Assembly (NCBI RefSeq): GCF_003148745.1
Contig: NZ_QGGU01000011.1
Coordinates: forward strand, 1 to 64,000
Reading direction: 5' to 3'
Source of the DNA: Pleionea mediterranea
GTDB taxonomy: Bacteria > Pseudomonadota > Gammaproteobacteria > Enterobacterales > Kangiellaceae
DNA length: 64,000 nucleotides
Shown piece after piece: positions 26,258-35,059 of this stretch (position 1 is its first letter; each line of letters begins with the position of its first letter). The notes under the pieces are model-generated. The model was given only the letters and a program-made list of their open reading frames with translations, searched no databases and was not told the origin of the DNA. Made by a program: the position numbers and the translations under genes.

Positions 26258-27550
26258 TCATTCAGGTGAGGCCACGGCACGAAAAATCACTTTATTTCGT
26301 CCGGTGTCTTTGGCTTCGTACACAGCTTCATCGGCAGCGGTAAATAAATCGGAAAAGTCTGCCTGGTTACCACCTTCAAGACAGGTAATCCCAAAACTAC
26401 CAGTGACATCAAGTCGAGCAGGTCGGGTTTTTAATAACAGCAAACGTAATTCTTCAGCTTTTTTAATCACACCCTCGGCGCTGCAATGAGGCAAAATTAA
26501 TAAGAATTCTTCACCACCCAGCCGAATCGCCATATCTTCCTTACGACAGACAGACTTAAGTATATCGGCCACTTCACGCAACACCTGATCCCCTCGATCA
26601 TGGCCATGGGTATCATTGATCGCTTTAAAATGATCCAGATCAACCACCATCAAACTAAGATCCGTTTTGTGCCGCATCGCTTCGGCAAGACGCTTTGGTG
26701 CAAACTCAACCAAAAAATGACGGTTATACAAAGCAGTCAATTGATCGGTCATAGCCATATTGCGCAATTGCTCACGTTGCTCTTCCACTCTATCGAACAA
26801 TTTTTTTTGCGTAATCAGGTTATTGGCTCGTACAACGAGCTCTTCTTCAACCACTGGCTTCGCCACATAATCATTGGCGCCTTTTTTTAAAATTTCGATA
26901 CGGCGTTCAACATCAGTTTGTGCCGATATCACCATTACCGGCGTGCGCGCCCGTTTCCCCCCCATCTGACGAATCGCCAGTAACGTATCGAGGCCGGTTA
27001 ATTTTCCGTCAAGAAAATAGTCCGCGATAACCAGATCAAAATGGTTATCTGCAATCAACGCCATAGCCTCTTCACCATTTGTACAAGAAATGCATTCTGA
27101 ACCAGAAGCCTCAATCATGCTGCAAATTATCGCTGTCATTGTCCTGTCATCATCAATGAATAGAACCTTGCCAGACATTTGTTGATAATCCACATCAGAG
27201 TCTGCCAACTCACGGATAAAAGTTTCCAGCTCAACTGTATTTGCACGAGGAATAATTCGGGTGATACCTGCGGACAAGGCATCGTTTAGTATGGTGCGTC
27301 TGTCTTCTGTGGTCAGTAAAATAACACTGGTTTTGGTGTTATTCGTACGTTTAAGATGCCGGGCAATATCAACACCACTGCCTTCCTTTAAAGAATAACT
27401 GGTGAATACGCAGTCATATTCCGCTTTATCCACTTCAGACATGGCGCTGGCTAAGGAGGCTACAAACTCTGGATAAAGATCACAGGCTCGAAACATAGCA
27501 TTTAAAATAATCTGCTGTACTCGGGATGGCTCTAATACCAAAATCTTCAT
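26258..27550 (-). CDS. Two-receiver response regulator with GGDEF diguanylate cyclase (PleD-like)
   Basis: 430 residues. The first receiver domain (1-115) lacks the phospho-acceptor Asp (CVFTSYSLKEG where a D is expected). The second (about 125-245) keeps it (FDLVIADYFLDG), with the invariant Lys in YVAKPV. The GGDEF domain has an intact active site (IRLGGEEF) and, five residues before it, an RxxD inhibitory site (RKED), so it should make c-di-GMP with product feedback. ATG at 27550 is chosen because AGGG precedes it; the longer frame adds 37 residues without support. No paired histidine kinase is adjacent. Confidence 0.92.
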   Translation of the reverse strand: MKILVLEPSRVQQIILNAMFRACDLYPEFVASLASAMSEVDKAEYDCVFTSYSLKEGSGVDIARHLKRTNNTKTSVILLTTEDRRTILNDALSAGITRIIPRANTVELETFIRELADSDVDYQQMSGKVLFIDDDRTMTAIICSMIEASGSECISCTNGEEAMALIADNHFDLVIADYFLDGKLTGLDTLLAIRQMGGKRARTPVMVISAQTDVERRIEILKKGANDYVAKPVVEEELVVRANNLITQKKLFDRVEEQREQLRNMAMTDQLTALYNRHFLVEFAPKRLAEAMRHKTDLSLMVVDLDHFKAINDTHGHDRGDQVLREVADILKSVCRKEDMAIRLGGEEFLLILPHCSAEGVIKKAEELRLLLLKTRPARLDVTGSFGITCLEGGNQADFSDLFTAADEAVYEAKDTGRNKVIFRAVASPE

Positions 27551-27679
27551 GCAAACCCTACTAATAACAAAATACGATCTAGCTCTATTATAGACAGTGC
27601 AAAGCACAAGTAAATAAATGCCCATTGCACTTATTGATTGCATTTCATAGACTAACTGCAAACAACAAGGACACTTATT

Positions 27680-28786
27680 ATGCCATCAACCAGCCCTTAT
27701 CAGTCACCGCAATCAACTCTTAATCAAAATATCTCAATATCCGACTCGAATGTTGTGATCAAACGTTTACCGGCTATGCGAGGCATTCACTGGTTTTTTG
27801 ATGGCTTCCGTCGGGTGTTTAAATCACCTTTTCGCTGGTCTGCCATTGGCTTTATTAATTTTCTAATGTTGGTTGTTTTTGCAATATTTTCATTGATTCC
27901 TTTGTTAGGCACATTCATCCCCTATTTATTTTATCCGGTTATTGTCGCAGGATTTATGTACGCCGCGTTTAAACAAGATAGCAACGAGCTTAGTGTCACC
28001 CAGTTATTTGCAGGCTTTTCCCAACAGACCGGTCAGCTATTTTTAAGTGGCGCACTTTACCTCGCTATGATGGTCGGCGTATTTATCGTCGTGTTTGGTT
28101 TAATGTTTGTGGTTGGCTTTACTCTGTTCTCTGGTGGCAACACTTCGGATTTTGGCTCTGCCATGCTAATGGCTCTATTGGCAGGGTTATTATTTCTGGG
28201 ATTAATGTTGCCCGCTATTATGGCAATCTGGTTTGTCCCTGCTCTGATCATATTATTAAAAGTCGATGCCATCGAATCCATCAAACTCAGCTTTAAGGGC
28301 TGTTTAAGAAATTTTTTACCTTACTTACTGTACAGTCTTGTTGCGCTCGTTTTAATTATGATCTTTGTGGCGTTAATCGTCGGTCTGTTTACCAGCTTTA
28401 ACTTACAAGGTACTCAACCACAAAACTATCCAATGGAGCTCTGGTTTATCATAGGTGGACTTTACTTTTTAATGGCGGTATACGGCGCGCCAATTGTATT
28501 TTGCAGCATCTACAGCTCGTTTGATGATATTTACCATCTACAACAAGATGCGATTGATAACGAAGCAGTAAATGAAAGAGGGGTTGCAACTGAAAGCGCT
28601 AAAACAGAGACGGATAGTTCAGAGGTTGTTAATTCAGAGGTTGTTAATTCAGAAGTTGTCAATCCAGAAACTGATAATCAAGAAACAGCAAATACGAAAA
28701 GCCATCAATCCGAAAGCTCGCAAAACGATAACGATAACGATAACGATAACGATAACAACGATGACTCACCGATTGAGCGTAAATAA
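27680..28786 (+). CDS. BPSS1780-type multi-pass membrane protein with repetitive acidic tail
   Basis: 368 residues. The N-terminal VIKRLPAMRGIHWFFDGFRRVFKSPFRW is typical of BPSS1780-family proteins. Six hydrophobic segments follow (for example INFLMLVVFAIFSLIPLLG, YLAMMVGVFIVVFGLMFVV, LLYSLVALVLIMIFVALIV). Function unknown. From about residue 300 the tail is low-complexity: SEVVN three times, PETDN and QETAN (15-bp DNA units from 28619), then an Asn-Asp run from a hexanucleotide repeat (28724-28753). AAGGA precedes the ATG. It is divergent from the diguanylate cyclase gene. Confidence 0.82.
   Translation: MPSTSPYQSPQSTLNQNISISDSNVVIKRLPAMRGIHWFFDGFRRVFKSPFRWSAIGFINFLMLVVFAIFSLIPLLGTFIPYLFYPVIVAGFMYAAFKQDSNELSVTQLFAGFSQQTGQLFLSGALYLAMMVGVFIVVFGLMFVVGFTLFSGGNTSDFGSAMLMALLAGLLFLGLMLPAIMAIWFVPALIILLKVDAIESIKLSFKGCLRNFLPYLLYSLVALVLIMIFVALIVGLFTSFNLQGTQPQNYPMELWFIIGGLYFLMAVYGAPIVFCSIYSSFDDIYHLQQDAIDNEAVNERGVATESAKTETDSSEVVNSEVVNSEVVNPETDNQETANTKSHQSESSQNDNDNDNDNDNNDDSPIERK
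28619..28693 (+). repeat. Five tandem 15-bp units inside the membrane protein gene
   Basis: Units begin at 28619, 28634, 28649, 28664 and 28679. The first two are identical (TCAGAGGTTGTTAAT) and the others progressively diverge. They encode SEVVN x3, PETDN, QETAN and keep the reading frame. Confidence 0.9.
28724..28759 (+). repeat. Hexanucleotide repeat AACGAT
   Basis: Five perfect AACGAT units plus a partial one encode alternating Asn-Asp. Slippage would change tail length by two residues per unit without a frameshift. Confidence 0.9.
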
Positions 28787-28794
28787 TTAAGAGT

Positions 28795-28836
28795 AAAAAA
28801 ATACCGGAAAGCCGTAAGTGCAGCTTTCCGGTATTT
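28795..28836. terminator. Bidirectional terminator between convergent genes
   Basis: A 14-bp stem (AAATACCGGAAAGC with GCTTTCCGGTATTT) over a 10-base loop is flanked by A-run and T-run. It lies between the convergent membrane-protein and dehydrogenase genes and has a T-tract on the minus strand, with a shorter one on the plus. Confidence 0.85.
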
Positions 28837-28861
28837 CAATTACTTAGATTCAATAAATACA

Positions 28862-28906
28862 CTGTTGTTTAGCATGCTGTTATTTACCAAACTGTTGTTT
28901 ACCAAG
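28862..28906 (-). repeat. Three tandem 15-bp repeats over the dehydrogenase stop codon
   Basis: Units start at 28862, 28877 and 28892 (plus strand CTGTTGTTTAGCATG, CTGTTATTTACCAAA, CTGTTGTTTACCAAG). On the minus strand each unit carries a TAA in the frame of the dehydrogenase gene, so the stop codon and its context are present three times in frame. Confidence 0.9.
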
Positions 28907-29588
28907 CTATCGATTTGCCCTGATAATCCTTAAAGCTACCACTGCTATTACTGTCGAGTTCAGCAATAACACTTCTTAACCCCGTTATACTCTCTTCAGG
29001 CTCAATAAGACCATTTGGTCCGCCCATATCAGTCCGCACCCAACCAGGATGCAGGGCTATCACGGACAAGCCCTCATCTGCATAATCAATGGCTAAAGAC
29101 TTTATAGCGGCATTCAGAGCAGCCTTGGATGAACGATAAATATAACTGCGTCCAGAACCATTATCACCAATGCTGCCCATTTTACTGGTAAAAAAAGCAA
29201 CTTTTGCTGACGTCGCTTTTTTCAACGAGGGCAAAAACGCTCGAGTAAGTAATATTGGCGCAATGGCATTCACCTGTACTGTATTGAGCCAGTCCTGCTG
29301 CTCACAGTTTTCCAATGACTGAGGTGTTTGCCCATAATAACCAGCATTATTGATTAAACAATCCAATGCTAGGTCATGGTATTTTTCTGAAAGCTGTTGC
29401 ACTTCACTCTCATTGACTATGTCGAGTTGCTCAATAACCAGCGCCGGAAACTGCTTTTGCAAAGCCAATAACTGTGTCGCCTGCCCGGGTGCCCGACAGC
29501 AGGCAATCACCCGATCCCCCTGCGTCAGATATTGACGGCAAAATTCCAGCCCTAATCCTCGGTTTGCACCGGTAATTAAAATATTCAA
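28899..29588 (-). CDS. Short-chain dehydrogenase/reductase
   Basis: About 229 residues with a Rossmann fold. The NAD(P)-binding motif is ILITGANRGLGLEF; NNAG is present, and the catalytic Tyr-Lys lies in YIYRSSKAALN, with VALHPGWVRTDMGGP-like sequence after it. This matches the C-factor/carbonyl-reductase-like subgroup; substrate unknown. No ATG is available. A TTG at 29588 is preferred because CAGGAG lies 9 bases upstream; a second TTG at 29612 would add eight residues. The end of the gene overlaps the 15-bp repeat array. Confidence 0.85.
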   Translation of the reverse strand: MNILITGANRGLGLEFCRQYLTQGDRVIACCRAPGQATQLLALQKQFPALVIEQLDIVNESEVQQLSEKYHDLALDCLINNAGYYGQTPQSLENCEQQDWLNTVQVNAIAPILLTRAFLPSLKKATSAKVAFFTSKMGSIGDNGSGRSYIYRSSKAALNAAIKSLAIDYADEGLSVIALHPGWVRTDMGGPNGLIEPEESITGLRSVIAELDSNSSGSFKDYQGKSIAW

Positions 29589-29710
29589 CCTATTAGACTC
29601 CTGTTTATTCAACGACTAATGCATCCTGTTATTTTACGCATAACTCTCTACTTTGATGCATTTCCAGAAAACGAACAGCGCCGGACAACTTGATTTAAAC
29701 CTGATACTAT

Positions 29711-29740
29711 AATTGAAGTAACACTAATTAAAGTAACACT
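29711..29740 (+). repeat. Two tandem 15-bp repeats upstream of the GGDEF gene
   Basis: AATTGAAGTAACACT (29711-29725) and AATTAAAGTAACACT (29726-29740) differ at one position. They lie about 80 bases before the next start codon, where operator or promoter elements would be. Confidence 0.85.
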
Positions 29741-29818
29741 GTTTGATTGACATTATAAAAGTGCGCAAAATTTAATTCAGAGCGCCATGGAACAAGACTT
29801 TTTTCGGGTATTTTTACT

Positions 29819-31594
29819 ATGCTACGCACCCCATTACTAAAACAAGATAGACCAATTGAGTCAAGCCTTGGGCCGGCTCGAGTAATACTTATAAGTCTTT
29901 TCGTATGGCTTTGCATGATTGTTAGCAGCATGAGCTTTGCCAGTGCTCCCATTGCACTTGAAGGCGATGCCATATTAATTGATCAATTGCCAAGTGATGT
30001 AACAGGTTACTGGCAAGAATGTCAGCATGCCAGCACCACACCCATGCAGGACTCGTTATCCTGTGACAGATCGGCTCAACCACAAACGGATGTAAACTCC
30101 ACTAATGCCTATCGTCTGCAATCACTGCAACTGCGTTTTATTCTCGACGAATCAATTAAATCTTTGTATCCGGGGATTATCATAGAAGAAATACAGGGCG
30201 CTGATGAACTTTATTTGAATGGCGAACTGATTAATTCAACGGGTAGTTTTCCACCTCGCTACGAAAACGCATCCTATTACAGCCGATTTTATTTTTTACC
30301 TCCGGAAAAGCTATTATTTAACAAACCCAATACCTTAAGGCTATTAACCTACTCATCCGAAAATGACAATCAGCATCAGTACCTGACCATGACATTTCGA
30401 TCCTTTGAAGACATATTAGCCAGATCGTTTAAAAAAGATTTAATGCTGAGCTTTGTTGCCGCATTACTGTTTATGATATGTATCTTGCAGCTTTACTACT
30501 TCCTCCGTATTCCGGGCAGTTATGATGCATTAGGATTAGCAGGTTTTAGTTTTTTGTCGGCAATGTTTATATTTTTAAACCATCATTTTGTGATCAAAAT
30601 GGGCTTTGATACTAATAGCTTATTGCGCTGGAAATGCGTCGCCTTTATTTTTGCTCAACTGGCACTAAATTTTTACTTGTTCCATACCTATGAACTGAAA
30701 AAACATATACTTAATCGTTCCATTTTTGCGTTTTACTTAATCTTTGGTATCAGTGTTTTAATCTGGCCTTCAATATACCATTTACCGGAGTTTTATCACT
30801 GGTCAAAACTAACGGCTTTTATTCCACCTTTAGTGATTATTGGTTTAACCTTGTTTGTAAAACGCAGTGTTGTATCAAAGCCGCAAATATTTTTATTGGT
30901 ATCACTGAGTATTTATCTAATATTTTTGTCACTGGACGTCACCCGTTACTCATGGATTGGTTTATTAGAATACCGCGAAAACACGACATTAATTATTGCA
31001 TTAGTGGGCCTATCCGTAACCGCCGCTCTGGTATCCACAGAAAAGTATTGGGAATATTTTAAAGGCGCCACCTACGATCACCTTACCGGAACCTTGTTAA
31101 AAACCTCGTTTATTCGACGCCTATCAGAAGAAATGCAGCGGTGCCGACGAAGCGACTTTTGCTTGTTAGTTGCCGTTATTGATGTCGATCAATTTAAAGT
31201 GATTAACCAGAACTATGGTCACGATGTGGGTGATAAAGCACTGGTTATTTTATCAGCAACCCTGACCAGAGCATTACGTCAGTTTGATTTAATTTGTCGA
31301 CTGAAAGATGATGAGTTTTGTGTTGCCGCTACCCTGCCCAATGGTGAAAACAATCAGGCCTTTTTATTACGACTGCATGAAGAAATCAACGCTGCGGCAA
31401 TCACGCTGGAAAATAATGAAAAACTTAGCTTAAAAGCGACCACCGGTGCGGTAATTTATGACGCTAAACGACATGAAGCGCCAGAGATGTTGTTATTGGA
31501 TGCAGAACATTCGGTAACGGAGGCAAAGATGAAGCAGCGCGGCAGCATTCACTGGTTCGACACCGAGAATCCACCGCTGCAGTTTATTTTTTAA
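29819..31594 (+). CDS. 7TM sensor protein with degenerate GGDEF domain
   Basis: 591 residues. A signal/anchor helix precedes a periplasmic beta-rich sensor region (about 45-200, with LQLRFILDE and ADELYLNGELI, resembling 7TMR-DISM extracellular domains). Seven membrane helices follow (about 210-405) and then a C-terminal GGDEF fold (AVIDVDQFKVINQNYGHDVGDKAL). The signature loop reads RLKDDEF instead of RxGGDEF, so both glycines are lost and cyclase activity is doubtful; it may bind GTP or serve as a protein-binding module. The start lacks a strong ribosome-binding site. Monocistronic. Confidence 0.85.
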   Translation: MLRTPLLKQDRPIESSLGPARVILISLFVWLCMIVSSMSFASAPIALEGDAILIDQLPSDVTGYWQECQHASTTPMQDSLSCDRSAQPQTDVNSTNAYRLQSLQLRFILDESIKSLYPGIIIEEIQGADELYLNGELINSTGSFPPRYENASYYSRFYFLPPEKLLFNKPNTLRLLTYSSENDNQHQYLTMTFRSFEDILARSFKKDLMLSFVAALLFMICILQLYYFLRIPGSYDALGLAGFSFLSAMFIFLNHHFVIKMGFDTNSLLRWKCVAFIFAQLALNFYLFHTYELKKHILNRSIFAFYLIFGISVLIWPSIYHLPEFYHWSKLTAFIPPLVIIGLTLFVKRSVVSKPQIFLLVSLSIYLIFLSLDVTRYSWIGLLEYRENTTLIIALVGLSVTAALVSTEKYWEYFKGATYDHLTGTLLKTSFIRRLSEEMQRCRRSDFCLLVAVIDVDQFKVINQNYGHDVGDKALVILSATLTRALRQFDLICRLKDDEFCVAATLPNGENNQAFLLRLHEEINAAAITLENNEKLSLKATTGAVIYDAKRHEAPEMLLLDAEHSVTEAKMKQRGSIHWFDTENPPLQFIF

Positions 31595-31616
31595 AATAAC
31601 TTTGCTTCACAATCAA

Positions 31617-32354
31617 TTAAGAATCTCTCTGGCAAAGAGGATGCGCTTGTTCAGAATCTTCTATCATGTCGATGTTTTCATCATCCAGTAACTTTAATAC
31701 CAGCGGATTAGAAACATCGGATACAAATCGAAACCCCAAAATCGCATTGGCCTGTTGCATTTCCATACTGCTGATACGCCCATCTATATCTCTTACCACA
31801 ACCATAGACGGGTATATTTTTTTCAACTCTGTTTTTAGGTTTTCAAATAAAATGGCATCATTTGGTCGCAAATGAGGCGCCATCACATTAAATTGTTTTT
31901 CAATTTGAACTACACGTAAAGTGCCACGCCCCTTATTACTTGGCACGGCTCGAAAAGTAACAAACAGCCGACTTTTTGAGTTATTTTCAACTTCGCCAGT
32001 TAACGTCAATGATGTACAGATGGCTCGTACTTTATTTAACTCCGCCAAAACTTTATTATCGAACCGTTGATTACGAATTACGTAAGGCAAAATTTCCAGA
32101 AGCACATTACGATCAGCAATCAGCTTCTCGTTATAGTCGTAATAAACATCTTGCACACTTCGATCTTGCAGTTCTGTTTCAACAAATTTTTCATCGTAAT
32201 AGTTAAGGTTAACATCTCGCCATTTTACCGACAAAGATTCGATCTCATCACCAATACAAACGTTTTCCATACAGCGAGCTCTGGCATCCATTGCCGCTGT
32301 CATAATGATAATAAATATACTTAACCAAATAAATGGTTTAGAAATCGGCCACAT
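31617..32354 (-). CDS. Exported hypothetical protein
   Basis: 245 residues with a signal peptide (FIWLSIFIIIMTAAMDARA). The mature part begins with CMENVCIGDEIESL and has further cysteines near residue 112 and the end (PLCQRDS), suggesting disulfides. I recognise no domain. It is convergent with the 7TM-GGDEF gene (stops about 22 bases apart) and has GGGAGTG before the ATG. A product of the envelope is likely; no function can be given. Confidence 0.65.
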   Translation of the reverse strand: MWPISKPFIWLSIFIIIMTAAMDARARCMENVCIGDEIESLSVKWRDVNLNYYDEKFVETELQDRSVQDVYYDYNEKLIADRNVLLEILPYVIRNQRFDNKVLAELNKVRAICTSLTLTGEVENNSKSRLFVTFRAVPSNKGRGTLRVVQIEKQFNVMAPHLRPNDAILFENLKTELKKIYPSMVVVRDIDGRISSMEMQQANAILGFRFVSDVSNPLVLKLLDDENIDMIEDSEQAHPLCQRDS

Positions 32355-32567
32355 TGTTTCACTCCCGTTCCTACAAAATACGGTCTTTGATTAAAATACT
32401 CACTGCCCATGGTTTACGACGAATTGTCGCTCTAAATAACAAAAGCTCTCGCTGACAGTAACTCTTTTTGACATCAACTTTCATTGAAAGCGTCACTCAG
32501 CAATATAATCTTTCATTAAAATGAACAACTATGATCTGGGGCTAATGGTTAAACTCAACAATCATGA

Positions 32568-34256
32568 TTATCCCATATCCAGTTCTGACAATTGCTTCTT
32601 CAATTGTTCATCAAACTGCAGTAAGCCAGATAACTTGTCTTCAATGGCAGCCTTTTGTTCGGCAACCTTTTGTTCAACCGACGCACGAACTTTCTGTTTC
32701 ACAGCGTCTGCTTTCTGTTGAAGTTCCTGTTTTACCTTATTAAATAATAGCTTATCGAGATTGCTAGATAGATTAATTGTAGTCTGAGAATCGGTTTTTG
32801 TAACCTTTATATTCAAATCAATACGTTCTGCTTCATTTAATACATCGGTAAGCTGCCGTAAGGTATTATCGGCATTGGACAGGTCACTTTTTAATTTAAA
32901 ATCAGTCAGTTGCGCATTAAAATCGAGGGTTACTGATGATTCTGAAGTGGCAATATCCAAATTCGCATTCATTAATGCTTCAGACAGGTTAATTTGCCCT
33001 TCAGATACACTCCAGTTCTCTATAGGCCATTGATTTAAATCAAATTTACCTGATACAGGATTATTGCTGTCCTGTTTATGCCGAACCTTTAACGATAAAT
33101 TTCCAGACGCTTTTTGATGATCCGGTAACAACATTGCCATATTCAGTGACATGGGCAACCCGGGCAATAACTCACTGGCAATATTACTGGCTTCACCAGA
33201 CAGCTGACCTTGTTGACCCGCCATTTGTAACAATCCAGAAATAGCCGTCTGCTTAATCCAGAGCGATGGTTTCACAGGCTCAGGGCCAAAAGCAATATCG
33301 ACGCCTTCTCGAGGTTCAGCTGCTTTTTTGTCGGGATTCTTGTTGGATGATAAGGCTTTTAATCGGTCAACATTATCCAGCGCCAGATGCAACCAGTGAG
33401 CGGTGCTTTCACCCAAAAAACTGGAGGCTAAATGCTTGATACCCTCTGGCGATAAACTGGCAATCGACATCGCCAAATCCGTGTCTTTTCCTACTTGCTT
33501 TTGCAACGACTGCCAGTCATTTTTGATGCCTCCAATTCCGTCCGAAACCGACTGTTTAAACTCGGCGATCTTTTTACGATCGGCATCCACTTCTTTAAGC
33601 AGTTGCTTAATGTCTTTGGCAACCTTTAACTTTTCTAACGTATTGGCGTCTTTCAGTTTTGCCTGCAGCTTTTTGTACTCTGCTTGATGTTGTTCAATTC
33701 GCGCTTTATCAGGCAAAGATTCACGTTGTTGTTGCCATTGTTGCTTTTGCGTGGTTAATCGCTCAGAAAATTCACGGTACATTTCTGGCGATTGAATATT
33801 CACTTTTTGTAATAGCGCCTGAACATCTACCGACTTAGCTTTTGCAACCGCCCGTTTTGGCCAGTTAAAACCACTTTCTGTATCACTTGACTGAAACTTT
33901 TCTGCCGCCTGTTGTCGTGGCTGATTTAATTTAATGTTTAAAACGTCAAGTTTATCAACATGCAAATCACCTTTCAGTAATGATTGAATCGACAAATCAA
34001 ACTGAAGTCGATCCAGCTCTATACGATTGCTCATAAGATCATCGGGATTGGCAATCGATAGACCTTCAAACAACAATCCGCCGGATAACCATCCAATACT
34101 TGAATCATTAAGCGCAACTGTTGCACCGTTGGCTTTACTTCCTTGTGACTCAACGATATTTTTTAGCCAATAATTAACCACCACGGTTGCCAACAACCAA
34201 ACAACAACAGCAAAAACCGCAGCAATGATAATTCCAGATAATCGAAATATTTTCAT
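32568..34256 (-). CDS. TIGR03545 family envelope protein
   Basis: 562 residues, anchored by one N-terminal helix (IIIAAVFAVVVWLLATVVVNYW). The N-terminal part is AsmA-like (IELDRLQFDLSIQSLLKGDLHVDKLDVLNIKL). A long charged coiled coil follows (about 160-260), then a second beta-rich stretch and a Lys/Gln-rich tail helix. It matches what I recall of TIGR03545, an uncharacterised family paired with TIGR03546. ATG at 34256 (GAGAGTG upstream) lies 7 bases after the partner's stop; the longer frame would overlap the partner gene. Confidence 0.8.
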   Translation of the reverse strand: MKIFRLSGIIIAAVFAVVVWLLATVVVNYWLKNIVESQGSKANGATVALNDSSIGWLSGGLLFEGLSIANPDDLMSNRIELDRLQFDLSIQSLLKGDLHVDKLDVLNIKLNQPRQQAAEKFQSSDTESGFNWPKRAVAKAKSVDVQALLQKVNIQSPEMYREFSERLTTQKQQWQQQRESLPDKARIEQHQAEYKKLQAKLKDANTLEKLKVAKDIKQLLKEVDADRKKIAEFKQSVSDGIGGIKNDWQSLQKQVGKDTDLAMSIASLSPEGIKHLASSFLGESTAHWLHLALDNVDRLKALSSNKNPDKKAAEPREGVDIAFGPEPVKPSLWIKQTAISGLLQMAGQQGQLSGEASNIASELLPGLPMSLNMAMLLPDHQKASGNLSLKVRHKQDSNNPVSGKFDLNQWPIENWSVSEGQINLSEALMNANLDIATSESSVTLDFNAQLTDFKLKSDLSNADNTLRQLTDVLNEAERIDLNIKVTKTDSQTTINLSSNLDKLLFNKVKQELQQKADAVKQKVRASVEQKVAEQKAAIEDKLSGLLQFDEQLKKQLSELDMG

Positions 34257-34263
34257 AACACTC

Positions 34264-34767
34264 TCACGAAATTGACTGATAGTACTGGTAAAACTTGGAG
34301 GTTTTAACAACCTGAACAATATGCCAACGTTCCACACGATGCTTCAGATTTTCTCGATAAAACAACACCAGTTTTTTTGCTAAAACGACCAATGGAAACA
34401 ACAACACAAGTGATAGCAGCAAACTGGAAATGGCCAGAGTATTATTAAGCGCTAACGATTGCCCAAAAGACGACTGCATAACCGAATGCCAAAGCGAATT
34501 AAGATCCGGATGAGTTAACAACCAAAAACCTAGCTGATTAAACAAAGGATCCAGCAGCCAGAACAGTGCTGGGAATATTGCACTAAAGACTAAAAAAGAA
34601 GTGAGATTGACACGAAAAAATGCAACAACTAATAATACTATCCATTTTGCCAAACTGAACACGGGCAACATGGAAAAACAAAAAGCCAGTGCTATCGCCC
34701 AGCCGATGGCTTGCGGTGATTCTTCCGAATTTAGTACCTTGAAGAGTTTGGCAAACACATTCCACAT
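34264..34767 (-). CDS. TIGR03546 family (DUF2062-like) membrane protein
   Basis: 167 residues, first gene of a two-gene operon with the TIGR03545 protein. It has about four hydrophobic segments (AIGWAIALAFCFSMLPVFSLA, WIVLLVVAFFRVN, FLVFSAIFPALFWLLD, LLSLVLLFPLVVLA) and a basic C-terminus. The SPQAIGWAIALAFCFSMLPV region resembles DUF2062. A near-perfect AAGGAGG lies 8 bases before the ATG. The strict pairing suggests one envelope function, unknown. Confidence 0.8.
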   Translation of the reverse strand: MWNVFAKLFKVLNSEESPQAIGWAIALAFCFSMLPVFSLAKWIVLLVVAFFRVNLTSFLVFSAIFPALFWLLDPLFNQLGFWLLTHPDLNSLWHSVMQSSFGQSLALNNTLAISSLLLSLVLLFPLVVLAKKLVLFYRENLKHRVERWHIVQVVKTSKFYQYYQSIS

Positions 34768-34913
34768 ATCAAAACCTCCTTATTGGCTATCCTGATTGAC
34801 TAATTGTAACAAAAACCAGATGAATTGCTTAATCGTTAACCGCTAATTTTAACATTGTAAGTTCATACGCACCGTGCAAGCTTCTGGATAGAAATTTTGT
34901 AATAAGTCCAGAT

Positions 34914-34947
34914 AAAGCAAAAGGAGCGACATGGCTCCTTTTGCTTT
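34914..34947. terminator. Strong hairpin terminator after the TorF-like gene
   Basis: A perfect 14-bp stem (AAAGCAAAAGGAGC with GCTCCTTTTGCTTT). It lies between the TorF-like porin gene, which ends at 35060 on the minus strand, and the TIGR03546 start, so it most likely ends the porin transcript. The A/T-rich stem ends replace a separate U-run. Confidence 0.7.
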
Positions 34948-35059
34948 ATATAACTAAAATTGTATGAACCTGAAGCACAATGCACTCAACATCACAGCTC
35001 CAGATTACAATTGCCTGCATAAACCAGATAAGTATTTAACCAATCTGAGTATAGCAGAA

